Source: Octadecabacter sp. (GTDB taxonomy: Bacteria; Pseudomonadota; Alphaproteobacteria; Rhodobacterales; Rhodobacteraceae). Taken from it: DNA of 64,000 nucleotides. The stretch lies in NCBI GenBank assembly GCA_028825445.1, contig JAPKAD010000005.1:85551-149550 (forward strand), read 5' to 3'. A model generated the notes under the pieces. The model was not told the origin of the DNA, did not search any database, and was given only the letters and a program-made list of their open reading frames with translations. Position 1 is the first letter of the stretch, and every line of letters starts with the position of its first letter. This document shows, in pieces, positions 1 to 8,817 of this stretch. A program made the translations under genes and the position numbers.

Positions 1-1458
1 ATGCCCCCCGCCCATCCTTTTGATGACGACAAGCTAAAGGAAGAATGTGGCGTCTTTGGAGCCGTTGGTGTGGATAACGCCGCCTCCGTGGTCGCCCTTG
101 GCCTGCATGCCTTACAACATCGTGGTCAAGAAGCTGGTGGCATTGTCACTCATGAGTTTGGCCAAGGGTTTAGCTCAGCACGCCGTTTCGGCTACGTGCG
201 CGACAATTTCACAGACGCTGAAACTATGGCGACACTACCCGGCCCTATTGGCATTGGCCATGTACGCTATTCTACTGCTGGTTCAAAAGGTGCCACACAA
301 ATCCGTGACGTGCAGCCATTCTTTGGCGAATTTTCTATGGGCGGCGCTGCAATTGCGCACAATGGTAACATCACAAACGCCCTCGCCCTACGCAAAGAAC
401 TGGTTGATCGCGGCTCAATCTTTCAATCGTCGTCTGATTCCGAATGCATCATTCATCTAATGGCACGCTCAATGGGACGAAAAATCCCCGACCGCATGGA
501 AGAAGCTCTGCGCAAAGTTGAAGGCGCATTTTCTGTCGTTGCCATGACCCGCACCAAAATTATCGGCTGCCGCGACCCTTTAGGCGTACGCCCCTTAGTA
601 TTAGGAAAATTGGGTGACGGTTGGGTGCTGGCGTCAGAAACTTGCGCGCTCGACATTATCAACGCGTCATTCATCCGCGAAATAGAACCTGGTGAAATGG
701 TCGTTGCCTCCGAAAAAGGTGTTGAATCACATTTTCCGTTTCGCCCTGCTAAATCGCGATTCTGTATTTTTGAACATGTCTATTTCAGTCGGCCAGACAG
801 CATCCTTGGCGGGCGTTCTGTATATGAAACCCGTGAAAACATTGGTCGCCAACTAGCAAAAGAGTCACCGGTAGACGCTGATATGGTCTGCCCTGTTCCA
901 GATTCGGGCACCCCAGCCGCAATTGGGTTTTCATTGGAATCTGGTATCCCCTACGCCATGGGCATCATTCGCAACCAATACATGGGCCGCACTTTTATTG
1001 AACCTACGGAAAGTATCCGCAACATGGGTGTGCGCTTAAAACTCAACGTCAATCGTGCTTTGGTCAAAGGCAAACGAATTATTTTGGTAGATGACTCAGT
1101 TGTACGAGGCACAACCTCGCGCAAGATTAAGGAAATGATTCTTGAAGCGGGCGCCGCCGAAGTGCACTTTCGCATCGCAAGCCCACCAACCAAATGGCCA
1201 TGCTTTTATGGTGTCGACACGCCACATCGCGACAAATTGTTGGCCGCTAATATGACTGAAGAAGAAATGCGAGAACATTTGGGCGTGAATTCACTAAAGT
1301 TTATTTCAATAGACGGGCTCTACCGCGCCGTAGGCGAGGCCAAGGGCCGTAACCCAGAAAGTCCGCAATACTGTGATGCTTGTTTTAGTGGTGACTATCC
1401 AGTCAAGCCCACTGACATGCTCGAGCAAGGATTTAAAATGAAAATAGCTGAGGAATAA
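1..1458 (+). CDS. purF: Amidophosphoribosyltransferase
   Basis: Catalyses the first committed step of purine synthesis, making 5-phosphoribosylamine from PRPP and glutamine in the cytoplasm. The 485-residue protein has a short propeptide and then the N-terminal nucleophile Cys16 in CGVFGA, followed by the class II glutamine amidotransferase domain. The C-terminal half is a phosphoribosyltransferase with PRPP-binding motif ILVDDSVVRGTTS at about 361-373. Cys255, Cys401, Cys458 and Cys461 (FCIFEHVYF, PCFYG, CDACFSGDYP) match the four ligands of the Fe-S cluster in Bacillus-type PurF, so an iron-sulfur form is inferred. The window begins exactly at an ATG, so upstream neighbours such as cvpA cannot be seen. 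Length is normal and the identification is secure. Confidence 0.97.
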   Translation: MPPAHPFDDDKLKEECGVFGAVGVDNAASVVALGLHALQHRGQEAGGIVTHEFGQGFSSARRFGYVRDNFTDAETMATLPGPIGIGHVRYSTAGSKGATQIRDVQPFFGEFSMGGAAIAHNGNITNALALRKELVDRGSIFQSSSDSECIIHLMARSMGRKIPDRMEEALRKVEGAFSVVAMTRTKIIGCRDPLGVRPLVLGKLGDGWVLASETCALDIINASFIREIEPGEMVVASEKGVESHFPFRPAKSRFCIFEHVYFSRPDSILGGRSVYETRENIGRQLAKESPVDADMVCPVPDSGTPAAIGFSLESGIPYAMGIIRNQYMGRTFIEPTESIRNMGVRLKLNVNRALVKGKRIILVDDSVVRGTTSRKIKEMILEAGAAEVHFRIASPPTKWPCFYGVDTPHRDKLLAANMTEEEMREHLGVNSLKFISIDGLYRAVGEAKGRNPESPQYCDACFSGDYPVKPTDMLEQGFKMKIAEE

Positions 1459-1873
1459 AATTCCTTATTAGTCTGACAATAATGGCGCAAGTCAGAAATT
1501 TTTTCAAGCTAGCCTATGCCGCATTAAATCATATTCCTTGAATTATAAGACAGTAAAATATTTGAAGATATTTATTGTCTTTATAGTAAACACCACCACG
1601 AAAATTACACTAAAATCGTTAAATTTGATTTTCATTTTCTAAATTCTAAACATATTTTGAGAACAATCATCTCTTGTTCCGTTCTGAGCGGCATATTTAG
1701 AAATTTTTAGAAGGCATTACTCGATTATGTGACACAGATAATGCAGCGTCATGACTATTAACGTAAATTTTGTTTTGTTGCATAAAGTCATTCGGCTGGT
1801 ACCGACAAAATGACACTGACCAACTAAGCACTGTGGGATTGCCAAGGCTCATCCTCCCGCCTAAACGCAAACC
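1459..1873. other. Gene-free spacer, 415 bp
   Basis: AT-rich sequence between purF and the SDR gene with stops in every frame. Just after the purF stop there is only a small imperfect inverted repeat (AGGAAT/ATTCCT). No remnant of a known protein was recognised. Confidence 0.6.
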
Positions 1874-2527
1874 ATGACTAAAACAGCTCTCATCACAGGT
1901 GCTACGCGCGGACTAGGCGCAGCACTGGCAGAGGCCCTTGCGCCAACCCATCACATCATTGCCGTAGGCCGCACCTCCGGTGCCCTCGAAGACCTTGATG
2001 ATCGTATTAAAGCCCTTGGCGGAGATGCGACCTTAGCACCAATGGACATCACCATAGATCCAGCTATGCAGCAGCTGTGCCGATCAATTTTTGATCGCTG
2101 GGGTGGGCTGAACCTATGGTTTCACACTGCAGTTCATGCTGCCCCGCTAACCCCCGCCAGCCACATCAACCCGAAAGATTTTACGAAATCCGTTGATATA
2201 AACATCACAGCTACATCGCGTATGATCTCCTACGTGGCTCCCCTGCTTGGGGCAGATGGTAAAGCGGTATTCTTTGATGATCCTATCATTGGATTACTTG
2301 GCGGCGCCGCATATTTCGGAACCTACGGCGCAACAAAGGCCGCACAAATCGCATTGGCACGCTCATGGGCCGTTGAAACCGTTAAAACCGGTCCGTGTGT
2401 GCATATTGTAACGCCAAAACCAATGCCAACAGCCACCCGCGCGCGGTTTTTCCCAGGCGAAGACCGCACCCCACTTGCTAACCCACGTAGCGAAGCTGAT
2501 AGACTTCTGCGTGTTGTTCTTTCTTAA
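1874..2527 (+). CDS. SDR-family protein with altered catalytic triad
   Basis: A 217-residue short-chain dehydrogenase/reductase-fold protein with the N-terminal dinucleotide motif TGATRGLGAALAEAL and a YGATKAA segment that supplies the usual Tyr and Lys. The strand that normally carries the catalytic Ser reads VFFDDPIIG, so the Ser appears to be replaced. This suggests an altered or absent oxidoreductase activity. The C-terminal region is rich in Pro and Arg (TPKPMPTATRARFFPGED). It lies alone between purF and surE. The family is recognised by motif only; the substrate is unknown. Confidence 0.85.
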   Translation: MTKTALITGATRGLGAALAEALAPTHHIIAVGRTSGALEDLDDRIKALGGDATLAPMDITIDPAMQQLCRSIFDRWGGLNLWFHTAVHAAPLTPASHINPKDFTKSVDINITATSRMISYVAPLLGADGKAVFFDDPIIGLLGGAAYFGTYGATKAAQIALARSWAVETVKTGPCVHIVTPKPMPTATRARFFPGEDRTPLANPRSEADRLLRVVLS

Positions 2528-2650
2528 AGTTTAAGAGTCTTTGATGCAACGCCTTGCGTACCTGTTTTACCCAACCTGACTTGCCCCATTGCCGCAAGTC
2601 TCTCCCTGTTTTAACTATATGCAAAATCAAATCATGAAGCGGGATCTACC

Positions 2651-3436
2651 ATGCGCATTCTCATCACCAATGACGACGGAATCAATGCCCCAGGTCTTGT
2701 GACGCTCACAGCCATTGCGCATGAGATTGCCGGACCAGACGGCGAAGTTTGGACAGTAGCGCCTGCTTTTGAACAATCCGGCGTCGGCCATTGCATTAGC
2801 TACGCCGCCCCAACAATGATCGCAAAGTTATCAGACCGATGTTACGCGGCCGAAGGATCACCAGCCGACTGCGTGCTGGCAGGGCTATACGATGTGATGA
2901 AAGATGCGCGACCCGATCTGATCCTGTCCGGCGTCAACCGAGGCAACAATGCTGCGGACAACACACTGTATTCCGGCACCATCGGCGCCATTATCGAAGC
3001 TGCTATTCAAGGCGTCAAAGGCATCGCGTTGTCACAGTTTTTCGGCCCTGAAAATCGCAACCTTGATGACCCATTCAACGCAGCAGCCAAACATGGGGCT
3101 GCCACTGTTCGGGCCATTCTGGGCAAAGGTATTTGGACCACCGACGCTTATAAAATTTTTTATAATGTCAATTTTCCTCCCTTTGCGGCAGAAGATGTCA
3201 AAGGCATGAAAGTCGCGTCCCAAGGATTTCGTGAGAATACCCGTTTTGGTATGCAACCTGAAACCGCACCCAATGGCCGCCGCTTTTTGTGGGTTACAGG
3301 TGGTCCACAGGACGAACCGACGGGAGCCGGCACAGACGTGACCGCCAATTTAGAAGGCTACACATCGATAACTCCGATGCGCGCGGATCTGACTGCTCAC
3401 AACTTACTTGCTGATCTGACTGAACGGCTAAAATGA
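2651..3436 (+). CDS. surE: 5'/3'-nucleotidase SurE
   Basis: Metal-dependent phosphatase that hydrolyses nucleoside 5'- and 3'-monophosphates, linked to stationary-phase survival. The 261-residue protein begins [10 protein letters not shown], where Asp8 and Asp9 are family metal ligands. It then shows SGVNRGNN (about 97-104) and YSGTIGA, both hallmark SurE motifs. Its last four bases overlap the start of pcm (ATGA), indicating translational coupling. This surE-pcm-nlpD order is common in proteobacteria. Length is normal. Confidence 0.96.
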   Translation: MRILITNDDGINAPGLVTLTAIAHEIAGPDGEVWTVAPAFEQSGVGHCISYAAPTMIAKLSDRCYAAEGSPADCVLAGLYDVMKDARPDLILSGVNRGNNAADNTLYSGTIGAIIEAAIQGVKGIALSQFFGPENRNLDDPFNAAAKHGAATVRAILGKGIWTTDAYKIFYNVNFPPFAAEDVKGMKVASQGFRENTRFGMQPETAPNGRRFLWVTGGPQDEPTGAGTDVTANLEGYTSITPMRADLTAHNLLADLTERLK

Positions 3437-4083
3437 ACGCAAGCTTCACTCTCGCAGAGCGCCAGATGCAATTCCTGTATACCTTGCGATCAAAAGGTGT
3501 GACAGACGCGCGAGTACTGACAGCGATGGAAAAGACCGACCGCGCAATGTTTGTAAAGGGGCATTTTTCCACCCGAGCCTATGAAGACATGCCTCTGCCG
3601 ATTGCCTGTGGGCAAACGATCAGCCAACCTTCTGTGGTGGGTCTAATGACGCAGGCGCTAAACGTGCAGCCGCGGGACAAAGTCCTCGAAGTGGGGACAG
3701 GATCAGGATATCAGGCTGTGATACTAAGCCATTTGGCCCGACGAATATATACCGTTGATCGCCATAAGGCACTTGCGAACAATGCCCATATAATTTTTCA
3801 AAACCTTGATATCACAAATCTTACCGCCTTCACTGCTGACGGGTCGTATGGGTTACCCGAACAGGCGCCATTTGACCGTATCCTTGTGACAGCCGCCGCC
3901 GAAGACCCACCAGGTCCACTATTGGCACAACTTAAGGTTGGTGGCATCATGGTGCTACCCGTTGGCCAATCGAATTCCGTGCAAACCTTGATTCGTGTCA
4001 CCCGAAATGACACAGGCTTTGAATATGAAGAATTACGCCCAGTCCGCTTTGTCCCCCTGCTTGAGGGCTTGGGGAAAGATTAA
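3433..4083 (+). CDS. pcm: Protein-L-isoaspartate O-methyltransferase
   Basis: Repairs damaged proteins by SAM-dependent methylation of L-isoaspartyl residues. The 216-residue protein has the family segment around [18 protein letters not shown], then the SAM-binding motif [15 protein letters not shown] (about 77-91) and the C-terminal [13 protein letters not shown]. It overlaps surE by 4 nt and is followed 60 nt later by the LysM lipoprotein gene, so the three are probably one transcript. Confidence 0.96.
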   Translation: MNASFTLAERQMQFLYTLRSKGVTDARVLTAMEKTDRAMFVKGHFSTRAYEDMPLPIACGQTISQPSVVGLMTQALNVQPRDKVLEVGTGSGYQAVILSHLARRIYTVDRHKALANNAHIIFQNLDITNLTAFTADGSYGLPEQAPFDRILVTAAAEDPPGPLLAQLKVGGIMVLPVGQSNSVQTLIRVTRNDTGFEYEELRPVRFVPLLEGLGKD

Positions 4084-4143
4084 AATAACGCTATAAGCTT
4101 CAAAAGTTAGACAAAAGGATCCACCGCAATTGAGGAGTACGAC

Positions 4144-5370
4144 ATGGGCATTCCCCGTTTCACCCACTACGCTAATCCACGTGACTACTCATGGACCCCA
4201 TCAATGACACGGCATACTTTGTTCTTATCAGCCACTTTGCTGTTACTTACCGCGTGTGACGATAGTAACAATATTCAAAGTCAAAATTTTGATTGGGACT
4301 TGCGTAACTTAGGTAGCGGATTTGACACCACCGATGCCCAGAAAAATATGGTGAACAGACCACGCCCGGATGATAGGGGCATCATCTCTCACCCAAATTA
4401 TCAGGTGGTTGTAGCAAATCGTGGCGAAACAGTTCGCCAGATTGCCAGCAGACTTAACATTGATACTAATGCATTAGCGACCTTTAACGGTATAGAAGCC
4501 GATGTTGCCCTTCGCCCAGATGAAATAATCGCCCTGCCTAATCGTATTGCAGAATTGTCTGCAACAACAGATACCATTACGTCAGGCCCGATCCAGCAAC
4601 CGGCAATCAACGTTTCAACGCTTGCGTCCAACGCCATCGATCGTGCAAGTGGACAGGAAACCGTCCCAATCACTACTGTTATGACACCCCCAACCGCCCG
4701 TGAGCCGAGCCTGCACCGCGTCGCACGCGGCGAAACCGCATTTCAGATCTCTCGTTTATACGATGTGACAGTCGCAAATTTGGCAGAATGGAACGGCCTT
4801 GGCTCCAACCTTATGGTACGTGAAAACCAACAATTACTGATCCCCGTCGCTGGCGCGATACCGCCTAGCCAAACTGCAACCACTACCCCAGGAGAGGGAT
4901 CCCCCACTCCAATTCCTCCTAGCGCGATTATACCTTTACCGTCTGTTGATGAAACACCTCAAACTACGCCCCCTGCCCCTGCCACACCTGAAATCGGTCA
5001 ATCCACACCACAATCCACCAATGCACCATTCATCTACCCAGTGCAGGGCAGCATCATTCGTGATTACAATCCAGGTCGCTATGAAGGGATAGGTATTGGG
5101 GTGCCAGCTGGTACCGTTGTTAAAGCTGCCGCCAATGGTACCATAGCTGCAATCACGCAAAACACTAATGGTGCGCAAATCGTCGTGGTGCGACACACTG
5201 GTAATATTTTGACAGTTTACGTTAATGTAAATAATTTAACTGTGTCCAAAGACGACACTGTATCCCAAGGCCAAGTTATCGCATCTGTAGCAACGGGATC
5301 ACCGAGCTTCTTGCATTTTGAGGTTCGCGATGGGCTAGAAAGTGTTGATCCAGCAGACTTTTTGCCATAA
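4144..5370 (+). CDS. LysM/M23 lipoprotein, NlpD-like
   Basis: Envelope lipoprotein likely to act on or sense peptidoglycan during division. The ATG at 4144 follows a good Shine-Dalgarno (GAGGAG). An internal ATG at 4204 would place a classical lipoprotein signal at the very N-terminus (MTRHTLF, then LLLLTAC with the lipid Cys), so the start is uncertain. Two LysM repeats follow (about 80-115 and 190-230), then a Pro/Thr-rich linker and a C-terminal LytM/M23 domain from about residue 300. In that domain the usual GIDI and YAH metal-ligand segments read GIGIGV and YVNVN, while LHFEVR remains. The site therefore looks catalytically degenerate, as in NlpD/EnvC-type amidase activators. Its 3' end converges with the DUF815 ATPase gene 7 nt away. 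Confidence 0.88.
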   Translation: MGIPRFTHYANPRDYSWTPSMTRHTLFLSATLLLLTACDDSNNIQSQNFDWDLRNLGSGFDTTDAQKNMVNRPRPDDRGIISHPNYQVVVANRGETVRQIASRLNIDTNALATFNGIEADVALRPDEIIALPNRIAELSATTDTITSGPIQQPAINVSTLASNAIDRASGQETVPITTVMTPPTAREPSLHRVARGETAFQISRLYDVTVANLAEWNGLGSNLMVRENQQLLIPVAGAIPPSQTATTTPGEGSPTPIPPSAIIPLPSVDETPQTTPPAPATPEIGQSTPQSTNAPFIYPVQGSIIRDYNPGRYEGIGIGVPAGTVVKAAANGTIAAITQNTNGAQIVVVRHTGNILTVYVNVNNLTVSKDDTVSQGQVIASVATGSPSFLHFEVRDGLESVDPADFLP

Positions 5371-5377
5371 TTATATT

Positions 5378-6214
5378 TTAAATCGTTACACCCATCCGGC
5401 CTGCAAGGTCTGTGAAATACTGCCAAGCTACGCGGCCAGATCTAGATCCTCGCGTAGCTTGCCATTCAATCGCCTCAGCTCGCAAAATATTATCCGCAAT
5501 CGTCACACCGTGTGCATCACAATAGCTACGTATCATCGCCAGATAATCGTCCTGATCGCAAGGATGAAATCCGAGCCATAAACCAAAACGGTCCGATAAC
5601 GACACCTTTTCCTCAACTGCTTCAGAAGGACTTATCGCGGTTGAGCGTTCGTTTTCAATTATCTCACGCGGCATCAAGTGACGGCGGTTGGATGTCGCGT
5701 ACAGCACTACATTTTCGGGACGCCCTTCGATTCCACCATCTAAAACAGCCTTAAGAGATTTGTAATGAGCGTCGTCATGGGCAAAGCTAAGATCATCACA
5801 AAAAATGATGAACCGCTCAGGCCGTCTACGTATAAGCGATAAACATCGGCCAATGCTGGGCAGGTCTTCGCGCTGTACTTCAATTATTTTCAGGGTTTTG
5901 TAGGACAACTGAACCTTATCGTGGATGGCTTTAATAAGTGAAGATTTCCCCATGCCACGTGCGCCCCACAAAAGTGCGTTGTTAGCGGGCAGTCCCTTCG
6001 CGAACTGCACTGTGTTGGAATACAGCGTATCACGGCACCGATTAATCCCCAAAAGCAACGACAGATCCACGTGATTGACAGTTTCGACAGGCTGCAAACG
6101 ATCCGGATCAGTGTGCCAGACATAAGCTGTTTCTTCAAAGCCTGGTTCAACCGCGGCTGCTGGTGCCAATCGCTCCAGCGCTGCCGCGATCCGTCCAAGA
6201 ATTTCTTCACTCAC
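5378..6214 (-). CDS. DUF815-family AAA ATPase
   Basis: A 278-residue P-loop ATPase with Walker A in GARGMGKSSLIKA (about 84-96) and a Walker B-like segment FIIFCDDLSF, then TSNRRHLMP and a C-terminal lid region. These motifs and the length match the DUF815 family, whose cellular role is not settled. Its start overlaps the tatC stop by 4 nt, so it is the last gene of a tatABC operon. Family assignment is by motif recognition. Confidence 0.88.
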   Translation of the reverse strand: MSEEILGRIAAALERLAPAAAVEPGFEETAYVWHTDPDRLQPVETVNHVDLSLLLGINRCRDTLYSNTVQFAKGLPANNALLWGARGMGKSSLIKAIHDKVQLSYKTLKIIEVQREDLPSIGRCLSLIRRRPERFIIFCDDLSFAHDDAHYKSLKAVLDGGIEGRPENVVLYATSNRRHLMPREIIENERSTAISPSEAVEEKVSLSDRFGLWLGFHPCDQDDYLAMIRSYCDAHGVTIADNILRAEAIEWQATRGSRSGRVAWQYFTDLAGRMGVTI

Positions 6215-7137
6215 TTACCAGCCTCTTCATCAGTAAGATCATCATCTTCGTCATCTTCAAACCAAAGCCCTTCAGCCCTCAATTTGGCTTCGCGACGTTT
6301 TTCAACACGCTTTACTAATTGGATGGAAATTTCATAAAGTCCATAGACTACAACAAACAAAATAACCTGTGTAATAATATCTGGCGGTGTCACCACAGCG
6401 GCGAGCAATAAAATACCCACAACGGCGTATTTACGCATATTGCGCAGGCCTTCCGCACTAACTAATCCAGCCTTTCCCATGAGCGTAAGCAACACAGGTA
6501 ACTGAAAACACATGCCGAACGCCATAATAAATTTCAATGTGATATCAAGGCTTTCATTTACTTTTCCAAAGAACGTAATACGAATACCTACTTCAGCAAC
6601 CGGTAGGGCTATACCACCAGGCGAATCTGATCCAACTATACTTGTCATCAAATCTGTGATTATCGACGGAACATCTGCAAAACCAAGAAAGAAAGCCATC
6701 GCTAGTGGGGTGACTACAAAATGCGCAAAAGAAGCTCCTAGTAAAAACATCACGGGTGATGCAATCAGGAAAGGCAGGAACGCACCCTTTTCTTTAGAAT
6801 AAAGTCCAGGCGCCACAAACCGCCAAAGCTGAAATCCAATGACTGGAAACGCCAGCGCAAAACCAAACACCATGGAAATGCGAAACAGTGTGAACAGGTA
6901 TTCTTGCGGTGAAGTGTATTGCATGGTCGGCGACGGATCACCCAAATTACGTAATGTAGCTTCAATAGGTTCAAGTAAGAATTGCAAAATTGGCTCTGCC
7001 ACGGTGAAGATTATCACTATGCCGACTATGAATGCCAAAACTGCACGGATCAGTCGAGTCCGCAGCTCAGCCAAATGTTCAATCAGCGGCGCTGCACTGT
7101 CTTCCAGACCATCGTCAGGGTTATCAGTTTCGCTCAT
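6211..7137 (-). CDS. tatC: Sec-independent protein translocase TatC
   Basis: Polytopic inner-membrane receptor of the twin-arginine export pathway. The 308-residue protein begins with the conserved cytoplasmic segment PLIEHLAELRTRLIRA and has about six membrane helices. The family motif around QLWRFVAPGLYSKEK is at about 105-119. A region near residues 160-205 (ADVPSIITDL through VGIRITFFG) lengthens a loop compared with E. coli TatC, and the C-terminus is a strongly acidic tail. It overlaps tatB by 4 nt upstream and the ATPase gene by 4 nt downstream. Confidence 0.97.
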   Translation of the reverse strand: MSETDNPDDGLEDSAAPLIEHLAELRTRLIRAVLAFIVGIVIIFTVAEPILQFLLEPIEATLRNLGDPSPTMQYTSPQEYLFTLFRISMVFGFALAFPVIGFQLWRFVAPGLYSKEKGAFLPFLIASPVMFLLGASFAHFVVTPLAMAFFLGFADVPSIITDLMTSIVGSDSPGGIALPVAEVGIRITFFGKVNESLDITLKFIMAFGMCFQLPVLLTLMGKAGLVSAEGLRNMRKYAVVGILLLAAVVTPPDIITQVILFVVVYGLYEISIQLVKRVEKRREAKLRAEGLWFEDDEDDDLTDEEAGK

Positions 7138-7703
7138 TTGGCGTCCTTCGTCGGCGACTTGGATTTAGTGGTGGTCTTTTGGGAAGCAGGCTTTTGTGAA
7201 ACTGCCTTCTTTTGCGTAATTTTTTTCACAGTCCGACCCTTTGGCGCCGTTTTCTTTTGCCCAGGTTTAGGAACCGTTTCAGGTATTGTTTCAGTTATAG
7301 AATTTACTTTCTCAGCAGCAATACGTTCCTCTGCTGCTTTGCCCATCGCTTTGTTGAGTTTCTCTGCGGTTGCGGCACGTTCATCAGTCAGTTTTGTCTT
7401 TAAAGCTTCAGTTTCACCTCCAGCTTTCAGAGACGTTTTTACAGCCCCTTCGGAAGCTTCACGAAACTTATCTACACTGAACTTTTTAGGATTCGCTGCT
7501 GCTTTGATGGTTTTGTTGATTTCATTTATGCCTGATTCATCAGCAGCAGCGTTCATCGCACTGGAGAACTCCCGTGCCATACCCTTCGCCTTACCAACGA
7601 ATTGACCGACCTGTCGGAACAGACCTGGCAGGTCCTTGGGACCAATGACTATCAATGCCACGATCCCGACAAGCAACATTTCCATCCAACTAAGACTAGG
7701 CAT
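7134..7703 (-). CDS. tatB: Sec-independent protein translocase TatB
   Basis: Partner of TatC in recognising Tat substrates. The 189-residue protein has a single N-terminal helix (WMEMLLVGIVALIVIGP), then the conserved PKDLPGLFRQVGQFVGKAK amphipathic region. A long Lys/Ala/Thr-rich tail ends in repeated basic blocks (KKITQKKAVSQKPASQKT). The tail is typically poorly conserved. It lies 24 nt after tatA and overlaps tatC by 4 nt. Confidence 0.95.
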   Translation of the reverse strand: MPSLSWMEMLLVGIVALIVIGPKDLPGLFRQVGQFVGKAKGMAREFSSAMNAAADESGINEINKTIKAAANPKKFSVDKFREASEGAVKTSLKAGGETEALKTKLTDERAATAEKLNKAMGKAAEERIAAEKVNSITETIPETVPKPGQKKTAPKGRTVKKITQKKAVSQKPASQKTTTKSKSPTKDAK

Positions 7704-7727
7704 TAGCCGTCTCCCAATTGGAGTGAA

Positions 7728-7943
7728 TTAAACTTTTTTATCTTCATCAGCGGGAGTGACGTCTTTAACGTCATCCGACATCGTCTCTTCGACTTCTTTA
7801 GTGCTGTCGTCGACACCTTTTTTAAACGCAGTAATACCTTTGCCAACTTCACCCATCAGCGAAGAGATTTTGCCGCGCCCAAACAGGACAAGCACCACGA
7901 CAGCGATCAAAAGGAGGCCCGGAAGGCCGATATTATTGAGCAT
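7728..7943 (-). CDS. tatA: Sec-independent protein translocase TatA
   Basis: Pore-forming Tat component. The 71-residue protein has one N-terminal transmembrane helix ([19 protein letters not shown]) followed by the FGRGK hinge and an amphipathic helix, then an acidic tail. It is the first gene of tatABC. The promoter should lie in the 193 bp between it and the divergent WYL regulator gene. Confidence 0.95.
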   Translation of the reverse strand: MLNNIGLPGLLLIAVVVLVLFGRGKISSLMGEVGKGITAFKKGVDDSTKEVEETMSDDVKDVTPADEDKKV

Positions 7944-8087
7944 GTTTTATCTCCAAAATTGAGGGGCGACTTGGCCGACATTTGCATTTTGAAGTATAGA
8001 TTTAGAGACACTATGGATATTTTGAAAGGCTAAATTTCCTATATTCACTAATATTTGCAGTAGTTTACTATATTTTGTGCCACTATT

Positions 8088-8101
8088 ATGTCAACTGACA
8101 T
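8088..8101. promoter_or_regulatory. Perfect palindrome, candidate operator
   Basis: ATGTCAACTGACAT is a perfect 6-2-6 inverted repeat 36 bp before the WYL regulator start, in the intergenic space shared with tatA. A TAAAAT box at 8112-8117 could be a -10 element, which would put the palindrome near the -35 position. Autoregulation by the WYL protein is inference. Confidence 0.4.
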
Positions 8102-8136
8102 CTTTTTGTCATAAAATACTGTAACTGGAGAAAAAA

Positions 8137-8817
8137 ATGCGCCGTGCTGACCGATTGATGAACCTGATTCGCCATTTACGAACTGATGATCTGCACCGCG
8201 CCGCAGAATTGGCAGTCTTAATGAACGTGTCAATGCGAACGATCTACCGCGATATGGAAACACTGGCCAAATCTGGTGTTCCAGTTGAGGGCGAGCGCGG
8301 GACTGGCTACCGAATTACCGCCGCCATCACCCTGCCACCATTAAACCTGTCTATGGCGGAACTCGAAGCACTGCACATTGGCCTTGCTGCAATGCGCCAA
8401 TCGCACGACCCCGATCTAGCTGCTGCAGCATCGAGCTTGGCAACAAAACTCGACGGAGTGCTGCCAGAGGTCAACGCACCAAAGGCGCTTGCAGTTTATC
8501 CGTTCGCTGACGCGGCTAGAGGCTTTCAGCACCTTCCAAAAATCCGCAGCGCAATCCGTGCACGACAAAAATTATTACTCAACACTGGCCAGCGCGACCG
8601 AACCGTTCGTCCCCTGCAACTGGACTACTGGGGACGCCTCTGGACCTGCGTTGTGTGGTGCGATACCACCAGAGAGTTTGACGACCTTCGAATTGACGAG
8701 ATCACTTCACTGCGCATATTGCCAAGTTTGTTTGTCGAAGAAGAAGGAAAGCGGCTGCGGGACTATCAATCAAGCAGACCGCGGGAAAATGAAACACTTA
8801 TCACGCCGAATCATTAA
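8137..8817 (+). CDS. WYL/YafY-type transcriptional regulator
   Basis: A 226-residue regulator with an N-terminal DeoR-like helix-turn-helix (RAAELAVLMNVSMRTIYRDM, about 29-48) and the wing GVPVEGERGTGYRI. A WYL-type ligand-binding region around PLQLDYWGRLWTCVVWC follows. Proteins of this type usually control a neighbouring gene. The candidates here are tatA (divergent) and the orphan ABC ATPase, whose 3' end overlaps its own by 48 nt in convergent orientation. GGAG precedes the ATG. The ligand is unknown. Confidence 0.87.
   Translation: MRRADRLMNLIRHLRTDDLHRAAELAVLMNVSMRTIYRDMETLAKSGVPVEGERGTGYRITAAITLPPLNLSMAELEALHIGLAAMRQSHDPDLAAAASSLATKLDGVLPEVNAPKALAVYPFADAARGFQHLPKIRSAIRARQKLLLNTGQRDRTVRPLQLDYWGRLWTCVVWCDTTREFDDLRIDEITSLRILPSLFVEEEGKRLRDYQSSRPRENETLITPNH

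Noticed and set aside
1471..1490. Terminator after purF
   Set aside because: The AGGAAT/ATTCCT stem is short, AT-rich and lacks a T-run.
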